Numbered from the stretch's first letter, positions 33,044-42,736 are shown. The stretch: DNA of 64,000 nt from Prauserella_A oleivorans (GCF_042685745.1 NZ_JBHUNT010000001.1:4154001-4218000), one strand, 5' to 3'. A program made the numbers and translations. Notes: generated by a model from the letters alone, not told the origin.

Positions 33044-35148
33044 TTTCCGCTGAGCAGGCCAAGGCCGCTTTTCCCGACGAGGTGGTCACCCGCGCGGTGA
33101 CCAGGCTCGTCTCCGTGCCCGGCCTGGACAAGCCGGTGGCGCTCATCACCCTGGACAACGGCCACGACCACACGCGACCGTCCACGTTCGGCCCTCAGGG
33201 CCTGGTCAGCCTGAATGCTGCGTTCGACGAGGCGGTGGCGGCGGAGCCCGCGGCGATCGCGGTCACCGGCAAGCCGTTCGTCTTCGCCGTGGGCGCGGAT
33301 CTGTCCGGTGTGGAGAAGATCTCCGATCCCGAGCTGGCCCGCCAGATCGCCCAGACCGGGCACGACGTCTTCCGGAAGTTCACCGAGTCGCAGATCCCGA
33401 CGTTCGCCTTCGTCAACGGTGCCGTGATGGGTGGTGGGCTCGAGCTCGCGCTCTCGTGCCACTACCGGACGCTGGCCGACAACGCGGCGGCGATCTCGTT
33501 CCCCGAGGTCTTCCTCGGTCTGTTCCCGGGCTGGGGCGGCACGCAGCTGTTGCCGAACCTGATCGGCCCGGACGCCGCCGTCACGGTGATCATCGAGAAC
33601 GCCTTGAACCAGAACAAGATGCTCAAGCCCGCCCAGGCCGCGCAGCTCGGCATCGCCGACGAGCTGCTGTCCTCGGCCGACTTCCTGGAGCAGTCACTGC
33701 TGTGGCTGGCCAAGGTCGTGCGCGGTGAGCTCGCCCCGGCTCGCCCGGAGATCGACCGAGACGCAGGCTGGGACGCCGCGATCGAGCGGGCGCGGTCCAT
33801 CGTGGACGGCAAGACGAAGGGCGCCTCCCCCGGCGCGACCAAGGCCGTGGAGCTGCTCGAGCTGGCGCGGCGCAACGATCTCGACGCGGGCTATGCCGCC
33901 GAGACCGAGGCGCTGGCCGACATCCTCATGACGGACACCCTGCGGGCGGGCCTGTATTCGTTCAACCTCGTGAACAAGCGCGCCAAGCGGCCCGCAGGTG
34001 CACCGGACAAGTCGCTCGCGCGCACGGTCGGCAAGGTCGGCATCGTCGGCGCCGGGCTGATGGCGAGCCAGCTGGCCCTGCTGTTCGTGCGCAGGCTGAA
34101 GGTTCCGGTGGTGCTCACCGACGTCGACCAGGAACGGGTCGACAAGGGCGTGTCCTATGTGCACGGTGAGGTCGACAAGCTGCTGGGGAAGCAGCGTCTC
34201 TCGCCGGACGAGGCGAACCGGCTCAAGGCGCTGGTGTCCGGGTCACTGGACAAGGCGGCCTTCTCCGACGCCGACTTCGTGATCGAGGCCGTCTTCGAGG
34301 ACCTCGGCGTCAAGCAGCAGGTCTTCGCCGAGGTCGAGGAGCACGTGAGCGCGGAGTGCGTCCTGGCCACGAACACATCGTCGCTGTCGGTGACGGCGAT
34401 GGCCTCGCGGCTGCGGCGCCCGGAGCGGGTGGTCGGCTTCCACTTCTTCAACCCGGTGGCCGTGCTGCCGCTGCTGGAGATCGTGAGGGGTGAGCGCACC
34501 GACGATGCCGCGCTGGCCACGGCGTTCGCGGTCGGCAAGCAGCTGAAGAAGTCGAGCGTGCTGGTGAAGGACGCGCCCGCGTTCGTGGTGAACCGCCTGC
34601 TCACACGGTTCCTGGGCGAGGTGCTCGCCGCGGTGGACGAAGGCACGCCGTTCGAGGTCGCCGATTCGGCGCTGGACCCGCTGGGTCTGCCGATGTCACC
34701 GATGACGTTGTTGCAGCTGGTCGGTCCGCCGGTGGCCCTGCACGTGGCGGAGACCATGCACGACGCATTCCCCGACCGGTTCGCGGTGAGCGAGAACCTC
34801 CGGCGGTTCGTCGAGGCGGGCAAGTCCGCCGTGTGGCAGTGGGACTCCTCCGGGACGCCGACTGTGGACCCCGAGGTCGCCGCGCTGTGGCGGCAGGGCG
34901 ACGCACCGTCCACGGCGGAGCAGGTGCGCGAACGAGCGCTCGCGGCACTGGCCGAGGAGGTGCGGCTCATGCTCGACCAGGGTGTGGTCGCCGACCCGCA
35001 GGACATCGACCTGTGCCTGATTCTCGGCGCGGGCTGGCCGTTCTGGCTGGGAGGTATCACGCCGTACCTGGACCGGGCCGGGGTGTCGGAGAAGGTGACC
35101 GGCAAGCCGTTCCTCGCGGCGGGCGTGGCCTCCGTGCCGCCGGCGTAG
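33040..35148 (+). CDS. fadB: Bifunctional enoyl-CoA hydratase/3-hydroxyacyl-CoA dehydrogenase
   Basis: A 702-residue fusion. Residues ~15-300 are a crotonase (FVFAVGADLSGVEKI, VNGAVMGGGLELALSC, FLGLFPGWGGTQ). Residues ~325-620 are the NAD-dependent dehydrogenase (GIVGAGLMASQLALLF, FVIEAVFEDLGVKQQVF, NTSSLSVTAMA, VGFHFFNPV), followed by the usual helical end. It works with FadA as the beta-oxidation multifunctional pair. GTG start overlaps the fadA stop (GTGA). Confidence 0.93.
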   Translation: MISAEQAKAAFPDEVVTRAVTRLVSVPGLDKPVALITLDNGHDHTRPSTFGPQGLVSLNAAFDEAVAAEPAAIAVTGKPFVFAVGADLSGVEKISDPELARQIAQTGHDVFRKFTESQIPTFAFVNGAVMGGGLELALSCHYRTLADNAAAISFPEVFLGLFPGWGGTQLLPNLIGPDAAVTVIIENALNQNKMLKPAQAAQLGIADELLSSADFLEQSLLWLAKVVRGELAPARPEIDRDAGWDAAIERARSIVDGKTKGASPGATKAVELLELARRNDLDAGYAAETEALADILMTDTLRAGLYSFNLVNKRAKRPAGAPDKSLARTVGKVGIVGAGLMASQLALLFVRRLKVPVVLTDVDQERVDKGVSYVHGEVDKLLGKQRLSPDEANRLKALVSGSLDKAAFSDADFVIEAVFEDLGVKQQVFAEVEEHVSAECVLATNTSSLSVTAMASRLRRPERVVGFHFFNPVAVLPLLEIVRGERTDDAALATAFAVGKQLKKSSVLVKDAPAFVVNRLLTRFLGEVLAAVDEGTPFEVADSALDPLGLPMSPMTLLQLVGPPVALHVAETMHDAFPDRFAVSENLRRFVEAGKSAVWQWDSSGTPTVDPEVAALWRQGDAPSTAEQVRERALAALAEEVRLMLDQGVVADPQDIDLCLILGAGWPFWLGGITPYLDRAGVSEKVTGKPFLAAGVASVPPA

Positions 35149-35160
35149 GACGACGGAACG

Positions 35161-35198
35161 CGGCGGGGCCTGGGAGCGCGCGCTCCCAGGCCCCGCCG
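35161..35198. terminator. Perfect 38-base palindrome, bidirectional terminator
   Basis: Nineteen bases (start CGGCGGGGCCTGGGAGCGC) are followed directly by their exact reverse complement. The site lies between the convergent fadB and C69-peptidase stops, so it probably ends both transcripts. Confidence 0.8.
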
Positions 35199-35214
35199 TA
35201 TAGGACGTTATACG

Positions 35215-37053
35215 TCAGTTGGTGCCGACGTTCTGCATCTCCTGCCAGGCCCGCTCGGCGTGCTTGCGCCAGCCGTTGCCCTGGCCGTTGGCGGCCGCCT
35301 CCATCGCCCGCATGAACTTCTCCTTCGACATCGCGGGCGCCGGCAGCTCCAGAGTGCCGGCGGCGTCCCGGTAGGCCCCGTGCTCCCGCGGGAACTCGCC
35401 GAGCCCCTCGCGATAGCAGAAGACGATGCCGTCGGCGTCACCCTCCAGGCCACCGCCGCGGTTCATGCTCTGGCTCTCCGGCCGTGCCGTCTCTCCGGAC
35501 AGGTCGCGGCCTTCCGGCAGGCGAATGCCGAACCGCTTCCGCGTCTGCTCCTCGACCCCGCCCACCAGCCGTTCACCGAGGGACAGGCTGTCGAGCAGAC
35601 GGTCACCGACGTAGCCGGTCAGGTACTTCCCGGCCTCGTGCGCCCGGCCGGACCCGTAGTGCTGCGCCGCGGTCCGGACGACCCGGTCCTGTTCGGCGAG
35701 CAGCCTGCTCTCGAACGTCTCGATCTCCGCGGTCACGGGCTTGTAGAACATCTCGGGGTGCTCACACGTGTGGTACATGAGGCGCTTGAACGTCCGCGTC
35801 GCGTAGCGGGTGGCCTCGAGCGGCGCATAGTCGCGGGCGACGTGGGTCGAGGCGGTCTCGCTCGTCAGGTACCGGTGCTGCTTGAACTCCGGCGGCACAT
35901 CGTCGGCTCCGATGTAGACCGGAACGTAGGGCGTGGTGACCGCGCCGGTGACAGCCGTCCACAGTGCATTGAGTCCAGGATGTTCCACATCGGACAGCTT
36001 GGCCACCTGGCCGTAGCCGGACCGGTCGTGCGACCAGCGCGGATCCCGGACGTAGGCCAGCATGTCCTCGAGCGACACCGGCGCGAGCTGCTCACTCAGC
36101 TCACGCTCCAGTTCGCCCTGCACGTTGCTGCCCCACGGGTGGGTGGGGGTCACCTGCCGCTGGTTGGGCTGCCAGCCGCCGTAGACGGCCTGCGGGTCGA
36201 ACACCTCGCTCGTCGCCGGGTCGAACCAGCCCTGCTCGACGGCGAAGTCGATGAAGTTGTCCGACGCCAGGAACTCGCCGGGGCGGTTCTTGTAGTCCAG
36301 CGGCAGCGGATCGAGGTAGCCGGGGTACGACACGCGCGCCTCGTCCGGTCCGAGGCGCTCGGCGGCCCACAGACCCTGGCTGCCTCCGTAGTTGACCAGT
36401 ACCCAGCCCTCGTTCTTGTCGGCGAAGAGGTGCGAGTTGCCGCCGTAGGTGGAGTAGCCGTACCGGTCGATGAGCCCGCCGACGATCTCCACGGCCTCGC
36501 GCGCCGTCGTCGCGCGCTCCATGGCGATCCGCGAGAGGTCACTGTAGTTGGGGCCGGTCTGCGGGTTGTCGGTCATGGCCAGCAGACGGTCGCTCGTGGG
36601 AGACCAGATGTCCCGGGCGGCCACACCATGCTCGTTGAGTCCGCCGTTGGTCAGCGGAGCCGGGAAACCGGCGAACTCCGAGTAGTTCGACGTGATGTAC
36701 TTGTTGGTCCGGCGCGCCTGCGGGATCTCGGTGAGCGTGCCGGGGTACTCGGCCCGGTCGGTGACCCCGACGGTGGTGGTGGCGCCCTCGGGGAACTCCC
36801 GGCTCGGGACGATCTCGAGCCAGTGGCTCGACGGTTCGTGGCCGAACCCGCCGAGCAGCACCGAGCCGTCCTCGGTCAGGTTCTTCCCGACGTAGAAGCC
36901 GATGCTCTTGGTCGGCCGGTCCTCCCGCACGGGACCGGCGCCGGCCGTCCGCACCTCGCCGGGACCGGCCGCCTCGCTCGGCACGGTCAGCACCGCCGCC
37001 GCGGCCAGCGCGGTGAGTACCACCCCGGATAATCTCGTTCTGCCTCGACGCAT
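35215..37053 (-). CDS. Secreted C69-family dipeptidase-like protein with Ser in place of the N-terminal Cys
   Basis: A 612-residue exported protein with signal peptide (LSGVVLTALAAAAVLTVPSEAA). The mature part opens with SIGFYVGKNLTEDGSVLLGG, which aligns with the C69/PepD start CTTxxVGKxAxxDGS. Other marks: NGGLNEHGVAARDIWS, a tail with YGGNSHLFADKNEGWVLVNYG. The family is of the Ntn-hydrolase type, where the residue before VGK is the nucleophile exposed by processing; here it is Ser50, not Cys. Function would be peptide hydrolysis outside the cell, unconfirmed. ATG 37053 starts the signal peptide. Confidence 0.78.
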   Translation of the reverse strand: MRRGRTRLSGVVLTALAAAAVLTVPSEAAGPGEVRTAGAGPVREDRPTKSIGFYVGKNLTEDGSVLLGGFGHEPSSHWLEIVPSREFPEGATTTVGVTDRAEYPGTLTEIPQARRTNKYITSNYSEFAGFPAPLTNGGLNEHGVAARDIWSPTSDRLLAMTDNPQTGPNYSDLSRIAMERATTAREAVEIVGGLIDRYGYSTYGGNSHLFADKNEGWVLVNYGGSQGLWAAERLGPDEARVSYPGYLDPLPLDYKNRPGEFLASDNFIDFAVEQGWFDPATSEVFDPQAVYGGWQPNQRQVTPTHPWGSNVQGELERELSEQLAPVSLEDMLAYVRDPRWSHDRSGYGQVAKLSDVEHPGLNALWTAVTGAVTTPYVPVYIGADDVPPEFKQHRYLTSETASTHVARDYAPLEATRYATRTFKRLMYHTCEHPEMFYKPVTAEIETFESRLLAEQDRVVRTAAQHYGSGRAHEAGKYLTGYVGDRLLDSLSLGERLVGGVEEQTRKRFGIRLPEGRDLSGETARPESQSMNRGGGLEGDADGIVFCYREGLGEFPREHGAYRDAAGTLELPAPAMSKEKFMRAMEAAANGQGNGWRKHAERAWQEMQNVGTN

Positions 37054-37072
37054 GTCGCGACACCTTCCCACG

Positions 37073-37089
37073 CGGTCGTAAAACGACCG
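37073..37089. promoter_or_regulatory. Inverted repeat upstream of the C69 peptidase gene
   Basis: CGGTCGT and ACGACCG flank AAA, 20 bases before the ATG on the minus strand. It may be an operator, or a stem in the mRNA leader. Confidence 0.35.
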
Positions 37090-37186
37090 GAAGCTACCAC
37101 GACACGCGTTCGGGAACGGCCCGGCGAGGGAGCAAGATCACCGGTGGGCCACCTGCGCCCGGAATGCCGGGATCAACTGTGCTACG

Positions 37187-38008
37187 TCAGCTGTCGTCCG
37201 GGTGCGGGCCCAGCCGCTCGCCCGATTCGAGCGTCGCGAACCCGGCGATGTCCTGCTCGTCGAATTCGATGTCGAAGATGTCGATGTTCTCCGCGATTCG
37301 CTGCGGATTCGCCGACTTCGGAATCGCGGTGTGCCCCATTTCCAGGTGCCAGCGCAGCACGACCTGGGCGGGTGTCTTGCCGTGCTTGTGCGCGACGGTG
37401 CGGATCACCTCGCTGCGGCGGAGGCGTTCGCCGCCGTTGCCGAGGGGCCGCCACGCCTGCGTCACGATGCCGTGCTCGTCGTGGAAGGCCCGCAGCTGGG
37501 GCTGCTGCAGCCAGGGGTGCAGCTCGATCTGGTTCACGGCGGGGATCACGCCGGTCTCGTCGATGAGCCTGCGCAGGTGCTCGATCTGGAAGTTGGAGAC
37601 CCCGACCGCGCGCACCCGGCCGTCGGAGACGAGCTCAGTCAGCGCCCGCCAGGTCTCCACGTACCGGTCCTGCCGGGGCACCGGCCAGTGGATCAGGTAG
37701 AGGTCGACATAGTCGAGCCCGAGCTCGGTCAGGCTCCGGTCGAAGGCTCGCAACGCGGCGTCGCGACCGTGGTCGGTGTTCCACAGCTTCGTTGCGACGA
37801 ACACGTCCCGCCGGGGCAGGCCCGACTTCGCCACCGCGGTACCCACGCCGCGCTCGTTGCCGTAGAGCGTTGCCGTGTCGACACCGCGATACCCCGCCTC
37901 GAACGCCGTGAGCACGGCCTCCGTCACCTCCTCGTCGGGGATCTTGTAGACCCCCAGCCCGAGCCGGGGCATGGACACACCGTTGTTGAGTTCGACCACG
38001 GGAACCAT
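37187..38008 (-). CDS. Aldo/keto reductase (2,5-diketo-D-gluconate reductase-like)
   Basis: A 273-residue NADPH-dependent (beta/alpha)8 reductase. Catalytic tetrad residues appear in FEAGYRGVDTATLYGNE (Asp, Tyr), FVATKLWNTDHG (Lys) and DLYLIHWPVP (His). VNQIELHPWLQQ and AIPKSANPQRI give the cofactor site. Substrate is not predictable. It lies 17 bases downstream of the histidine kinase gene on the same strand, so it may be the last gene of that operon. Confidence 0.9.
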   Translation of the reverse strand: MVPVVELNNGVSMPRLGLGVYKIPDEEVTEAVLTAFEAGYRGVDTATLYGNERGVGTAVAKSGLPRRDVFVATKLWNTDHGRDAALRAFDRSLTELGLDYVDLYLIHWPVPRQDRYVETWRALTELVSDGRVRAVGVSNFQIEHLRRLIDETGVIPAVNQIELHPWLQQPQLRAFHDEHGIVTQAWRPLGNGGERLRRSEVIRTVAHKHGKTPAQVVLRWHLEMGHTAIPKSANPQRIAENIDIFDIEFDEQDIAGFATLESGERLGPHPDDS

Positions 38009-38025
38009 GCTCCGACGGTAACCCG

Positions 38026-39162
38026 CTACGCCGCGGCGGGCAGGTGCACGGTCACCGTGAGCCCGCCGCCGACCACGGGCTCGGCGGTCACGGTGCCCTC
38101 GTGGGCCTGCACGGCCGCGCGCACGATCGACAGGCCGAGACCGGCTCCGGAGCGGGCCGTGCGCGCGACTCCCGCGCGGCGGAACGGCTCGAACAGCTCC
38201 GAGACCGTGGCCGGGTCGAGCAGCGCACCCGACGACCGGACGCGCAGGGTCGCCCAGCGTGGTCCCGGTACCGTGCTGACCTCGATCCAGCCGTTGTCGA
38301 CGTTGTGCCGGACCGCGTTCTCGAGCAGGTTGCCCGCGACCCGCTCGAGCAGCGCCGGGTCACCGGTCGTCGGCGTGGGCGCGAGCCGGAACTCCGCACG
38401 GAGCCCGCGTTTGTCCGCCTCGGCCGCCACGGCCCGCCACGCGCTCTCCGCGACGGCGGCGAGGTCCACCCGCTCGGTGAGCACGAGGCCCGCGCCATCG
38501 GTGCGGGCGAGCAGCAGCAGTGAGCCGACGAGCCGTTCGGCTCGCTCCGTGGCGTCCCGGACGACGCCGGCCATGCGGCGCAACTCGGCCTCGTCGGCGG
38601 TCTCGTCCGCCAGCGTGACGTCCAGCTCGGTCCGGATCACCGACAGCGGTGTGCGCAGTTCATGGCTGGCGTTGGCGACGAAATGGCGTTGCGCGTCGAA
38701 CGCCGCCTGCAGCCGGTCGAGCATCGCGTCCATGGTCCGCGCCAGCTCGGCCAGCTCGTCCCGCGTGGACAGCTCACCGATGCGCTCCCCCATCGACTCG
38801 ACCGACAACCGTTTCGCCGTGCCGGTGATCTCCCGCAGCGGCCGCAGCACGCGCGAGGTGAACGTCCACGCCAGGATTCCCGCGGCCGCCACCACGAAGC
38901 AGAAAGCGATCGCACCGCCGATCAGCACGCGTTGCCGGGCATGCTCCCGCAGGTGGTCGGCGAGCACGGACGCCTCGACATCCACGCCGTCCACGCGCAC
39001 CGTCGTGCCAGGCGGGAGCTGGGGTACGGCGGACACGGCGTCGCCGACGAGCGTCCAGGTCAGCCACAACAGCACCACGCTGACCACCGCGGCCAGCACG
39101 GTCGCGAGCACGGTGATGCGGGCGCGCAGGCTGCGCGCCGGGAATCCGGTACGGCGGATCAC
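38026..39162 (-). CDS. Sensor histidine kinase with HAMP domain
   Basis: A 378-residue two-helix membrane kinase. First helix near 13-40, a short extracellular loop of ~50 residues, second helix near 85-105, then HAMP (LRPLREITGTAKRLS). The phospho-acceptor region is ANASHELRTPLS; the ATPase part shows ERVAGNLLENAVRHN and SGAGLGLSIVRAAV. It is coupled to the response regulator by a GTGA overlap and should act as its partner. The signal is unknown. Confidence 0.92.
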   Translation of the reverse strand: MIRRTGFPARSLRARITVLATVLAAVVSVVLLWLTWTLVGDAVSAVPQLPPGTTVRVDGVDVEASVLADHLREHARQRVLIGGAIAFCFVVAAAGILAWTFTSRVLRPLREITGTAKRLSVESMGERIGELSTRDELAELARTMDAMLDRLQAAFDAQRHFVANASHELRTPLSVIRTELDVTLADETADEAELRRMAGVVRDATERAERLVGSLLLLARTDGAGLVLTERVDLAAVAESAWRAVAAEADKRGLRAEFRLAPTPTTGDPALLERVAGNLLENAVRHNVDNGWIEVSTVPGPRWATLRVRSSGALLDPATVSELFEPFRRAGVARTARSGAGLGLSIVRAAVQAHEGTVTAEPVVGGGLTVTVHLPAAA

Positions 39163-39854
39163 TCCGTGAGCGAACCAGATTCCGCGCCCGAGCCGGCGCC
39201 CGGCACCCGGTAACCCGAGCCGACGACGGTCTCGATGATGCCCGGCTCGCCCAGCTTCTTGCGCAGCGTCATCACGGTGACACGCACGGTGGTGGTGAAC
39301 GGGTCGGCGTTCTCGTCCCACACGCGTTCGAGGAGGTCCTCGCTGCTCACGACGGCGCCGCCCGCGGAGAGCAGTACCTCCAGCACGCCGAACTCCTTGC
39401 GGGTCAGCTCGATCGGCTTGCCCGCGCGGTGCACGGTGCGCCGGGACGGGTCCAGCTCGACATCACCCGCGGTGAGCACGGGCGGGGTGGCCGGGGTCGC
39501 CCGCCTGCCGAGCGCGCGGACGCGTGCCACCAGCTCGGGGAACGCGAACGGCTTGGCGACGTAGTCGTCGGCGCCCAGCGACAGACCTTCCACGCGGTCG
39601 GACACCGCGCCGCTGGCGGTGAGCATGAGCACTCGCGTGAGCTCGCCGGAGGACACGATCTCCTTGCACAGGTCGTCACCCGACATGCCCGGCAGATCCC
39701 GGTCGAGCAGCACCACGTCGTAGCGCGTGATGGAGGCCTTCTCATGGCCTTCGTCGCCGTCGAAGGCGACGTCGACGGCCATGCCTTCCCGGCGCAGCCC
39801 GCGTGCGATGGCCTCCGCGAGCGGCGCTTCGTCTTCCACTACCAGTACCCGCAC
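39159..39854 (-). CDS. OmpR/PhoB-family response regulator
   Basis: A 231-residue regulator. Receiver: MRVLVVEDEAPLAEAI, Asp51 in VVLLDRDLPGM, Thr in VLMLTASG and Lys in DDYVAKPFAFP. A winged-helix DNA-binding domain (ELTRKEFGVLEVLLSAGGAV to TVRVTVMTLRKKLGE) ends the protein. Stop overlaps the kinase start by four bases. dxs ends 118 bases upstream on the same strand, and that gap is AT-richer, which fits a separate promoter. Confidence 0.93.
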   Translation of the reverse strand: MRVLVVEDEAPLAEAIARGLRREGMAVDVAFDGDEGHEKASITRYDVVLLDRDLPGMSGDDLCKEIVSSGELTRVLMLTASGAVSDRVEGLSLGADDYVAKPFAFPELVARVRALGRRATPATPPVLTAGDVELDPSRRTVHRAGKPIELTRKEFGVLEVLLSAGGAVVSSEDLLERVWDENADPFTTTVRVTVMTLRKKLGEPGIIETVVGSGYRVPGAGSGAESGSLTE

Positions 39855-39972
39855 GTCAACACCGTGTCATAGCTTCCTGAGAGATTCCTTTGGGCGAATC
39901 CCTTCGAATTCTAGAGCGCCGGGCCGCCGCACCCCCGTCATGATCATCGTCGGCCACGGCGGCGCGTGCCGG

Positions 39973-41886
39973 TCAGTCGCGCGGGGCGTCCACCGCATCG
40001 GTGGCGGCATGGGGCTCGCCGAGCCGGGTGGACGCCCACTCGGTCACGCGGCGTGCCACGTCCTGCGCCGTGAGCCCGATGTCGGCGAGAACCTCCTCGC
40101 GGGTGCCGTGGGCATGGAACCGCTGCGGCACGGCCAGGTCGCGCAGCGGCACGTCGCAGTCGGCATCCCGGAGGGCGGCGGCCAGCCCGGAACCGAAACC
40201 GCCGTGCCGACCGCTGTCCTCGACGGTGACGACGAGCCGGTGCCCGGCGGCCAGTTCCACGAGCTCGCCGGGAACGGGCACGACCCAGCGCGGGTCCACC
40301 ACGGTGACGCCGATGCCCTGGTCGGCGAGCCGGTCCGCCGCGGCGAGCCCGAGCCGGGCGAACGCCCCGACGGCCACCAGCAGCACGTCGTCGCCGGCGC
40401 CGCGGCGGAGTACGTCGACCGTGCCGATCCGCTCCCGCGCGGGCACCGACTCGACCACGCTGCCCTTCGAGAACCGCAATGCCGTCGGACCGTCCGAGAC
40501 GGCCACGGCCTCCCGCAGTTCCTCCCGCAGCGTCACCGCGTCACGGGGCGCGGCGACCCGCATCCCCGGCACCATGCCGAGCAGCGACAGGTCCCACATG
40601 CCGTGGTGACTCGGGCCGTCCGGCCCGGTGATCCCCGCCCGGTCGAGTACGAGGGTCACCGGCAGCCGGTGCAGCGCGACGTCCATGAGGGTCTGGTCGA
40701 AGGCGCGGTTGAGGAACGTCGAGTACACCGCGACCACCGGATGCAGCCCGCCCATCGCGAGCCCGGCCGCGGAGGTCACGGCGTGCTGCTCGGCGATGCC
40801 GACGTCGAACCAGCGGTCCGGGTACGCCTCGGCGAACGTGTGCAGGCCGGTCGAGCGCAGCATCGCGGCGGTGACGGCGACGACGTCGTCGCGCTCGGCG
40901 CCGATGCGGGTGAGCTCGTCGGAGAAGACCGACGTCCAGCTCGGCCCCTTCACCGGCGGCAGGCCGGTGCGCGGGTCGATCGGGTCGGTCTGGTGCATCT
41001 GGTCGGCCTCGTGGTTGACCGCGGGCGGGTAACCGTGTCCCTTCTCGGTCACGGCATGCACGATCACCGGCCCGCCGAACGACTTGGCGCTGTGCAGGGC
41101 CTTCTCGAGCGCGGCGAGGTCGTGCCCGTCGACCGGGCCGAGGTACTTGAGCCCGAGGTCGGAGAACATCACCTGCGGGCTGATGGCGTCCTTGATGCCC
41201 GCTTTGGCGGCGTGCAGCGCGGTGTAGATGGGCTTGCCGACCACGGGGGTGTGCTGCAGCAGTTCCCGGCCGCCGTCCAGCAGCCTTTCGTAGCCGGGAC
41301 GCAGGCGCAGCGCAGCCAGGTGCTCGGCGAACCCGCCGATCGTCGGCGAGTACGAGCGGCCGTTGTCGTTGACGACGATGACGATGGGCAGCTCGGGATT
41401 GGCGGCGATGTTGTTGAGCGCCTCCCAGCACATGCCGCCGGTGAGCGCACCGTCGCCCACGACGGCGACCGCGTGCCGCCCGCCACCGGCGAGCCGGAAC
41501 GACTTGGCGAGACCGTCGGCATAGGACAGTGCGGCGGAGGCGTGGCTGTTCTCGATGTGGTCGTGCTCGCTCTCGGCGCGGGCCGGGTAGCCGGCGATGC
41601 CGTCGCGCTGCCGGAGCCCGTCGAAGCGGTCCCACCGGCCGGTCACGATCTTGTGGACGTAGGACTGGTGGCCGACGTCGAACAGGAGCGTGTCCCGCGG
41701 CGAGTCGAACACGCGGTGCAGCGCCAGCGTCAGCTCGACGACCCCCAGGTTCGGTCCGAGGTGGCCACCGGTCTTGCAGACCTTGTCGACGAGAAAAGTC
41801 CTGATCTCCTCGGCCAGCACGCTCAGCTGTTCGTGGTCCATCCGCTTGAGGTCGGCCGGTCCGTGCACGGACTCCAGCAACGTCAC
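39973..41886 (-). CDS. dxs: 1-deoxy-D-xylulose-5-phosphate synthase
   Basis: A 637-residue thiamine-diphosphate enzyme that starts the MEP isoprenoid pathway from pyruvate and glyceraldehyde-3-phosphate. Seen: TGGHLGPNLGVVELTLALH, FDVGHQSYVHKIVTGR, GDGALTGGMCWEALNN (ThDP/Mg site), YLGPVDGHDL, DVGIAEQHAVTSAAG and GPDGPSHHGMWDL. Full length, no fusion. GTG start (VTLLES) has no alternative that keeps the conserved N-terminus. It has its own promoter region toward the GntR-type gene. Confidence 0.95.
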   Translation of the reverse strand: MTLLESVHGPADLKRMDHEQLSVLAEEIRTFLVDKVCKTGGHLGPNLGVVELTLALHRVFDSPRDTLLFDVGHQSYVHKIVTGRWDRFDGLRQRDGIAGYPARAESEHDHIENSHASAALSYADGLAKSFRLAGGGRHAVAVVGDGALTGGMCWEALNNIAANPELPIVIVVNDNGRSYSPTIGGFAEHLAALRLRPGYERLLDGGRELLQHTPVVGKPIYTALHAAKAGIKDAISPQVMFSDLGLKYLGPVDGHDLAALEKALHSAKSFGGPVIVHAVTEKGHGYPPAVNHEADQMHQTDPIDPRTGLPPVKGPSWTSVFSDELTRIGAERDDVVAVTAAMLRSTGLHTFAEAYPDRWFDVGIAEQHAVTSAAGLAMGGLHPVVAVYSTFLNRAFDQTLMDVALHRLPVTLVLDRAGITGPDGPSHHGMWDLSLLGMVPGMRVAAPRDAVTLREELREAVAVSDGPTALRFSKGSVVESVPARERIGTVDVLRRGAGDDVLLVAVGAFARLGLAAADRLADQGIGVTVVDPRWVVPVPGELVELAAGHRLVVTVEDSGRHGGFGSGLAAALRDADCDVPLRDLAVPQRFHAHGTREEVLADIGLTAQDVARRVTEWASTRLGEPHAATDAVDAPRD

Positions 41887-42019
41887 GCTCCACCTCGCTC
41901 GCCGTCGGGTCACACCTCGTCCGCTCAGTCTAGGGAAGCACGGAGCGGTTGAGCTCCCTGCGACGGCGGCGGGCGGCATCGCCAACGTCACACACCGTGC
42001 TCGGCCGTCCGGTGGCCGG

Positions 42020-42736
42020 CTAACGGCGCCAGAGCGGCAGCATGGCGTCGCGCACCTCGGCCAGCAATTCGCGCATGGCCTCCTCCGCGTCCACCGGGCG
42101 ACCTCCGGCGACGGCGGAGGCGACGCGCTCGTGCAGGTCGAGCGCCTCGGGCACCGGCTGGTGGGGCATGAGGCCCAGCTGGGTGCGGCCTTGGAGCACG
42201 ACGGCGACCACGTCGGCGAGCGCGCCGAACATCTCGTTGCCGCTGGCGTGGAGCAGCAGGGTGTGGAACGCGATGTCGCACTGCAGGAACGCGTCGAGTT
42301 CGCCACGCTCGCCGAGGTCGCGCATCTCGTGCGCGAGTGCCACGGCCCGGTCGCGCTGCCCGGCCGAGGCGCTGCGGGCGGCGGCGCCGGCCGCCAGCGG
42401 CTCGACGGCGATGCGGAGCTCGGTGAGCGAGCGCAGTTGGGCGGCCCGTCCGGTGCCGGAGAGCCGCCACCAGATCACTCTCGGATCGAAGACGTTCCAC
42501 GACGCGGCGCCGAGAACGGTGATGCCCACCCGCCTGCGAGAGCTCACCAGTCCCATCGACTCGAGGATCCGCATCGTCTCGCGGGCGACCGTACGGGAGA
42601 CGCCGAACCGGTCCTGGATGCCCTCGAGCGTCAGCACGTGGCCCTCGGGCAGCTCGCCCGAGGTGATCTGCAGGCCGATGGTGTCCAGCACGGTGCCGTG
42701 CCTGCCCGCGATACCCGGTTCGTACCCAACGCCCAC
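42020..42736 (-). CDS. GntR-family (FadR subfamily) regulator of the gluconate genes
   Basis: A 238-residue regulator. Winged HTH ~15-75 (LEGIQDRFGVSRTVARETMR), then an all-helical FCD effector domain (LRSLTELRIAVEPLAAGAAA, HEMRDLGERGELDAF, CDIAFHTLLLHASGN) with the His/Asp positions that usually hold a metal ion. It is divergent from gntK and gntP, which makes it their likely regulator, probably sensing gluconate or gluconate-6-phosphate. Confidence 0.86.
   Translation of the reverse strand: MGVGYEPGIAGRHGTVLDTIGLQITSGELPEGHVLTLEGIQDRFGVSRTVARETMRILESMGLVSSRRRVGITVLGAASWNVFDPRVIWWRLSGTGRAAQLRSLTELRIAVEPLAAGAAARSASAGQRDRAVALAHEMRDLGERGELDAFLQCDIAFHTLLLHASGNEMFGALADVVAVVLQGRTQLGLMPHQPVPEALDLHERVASAVAGGRPVDAEEAMRELLAEVRDAMLPLWRR

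Noticed and set aside
35260..37032. A long plus-strand frame opposite the C69 peptidase
   Set aside because: No protein features, and the minus-strand gene has signal peptide and family motifs.
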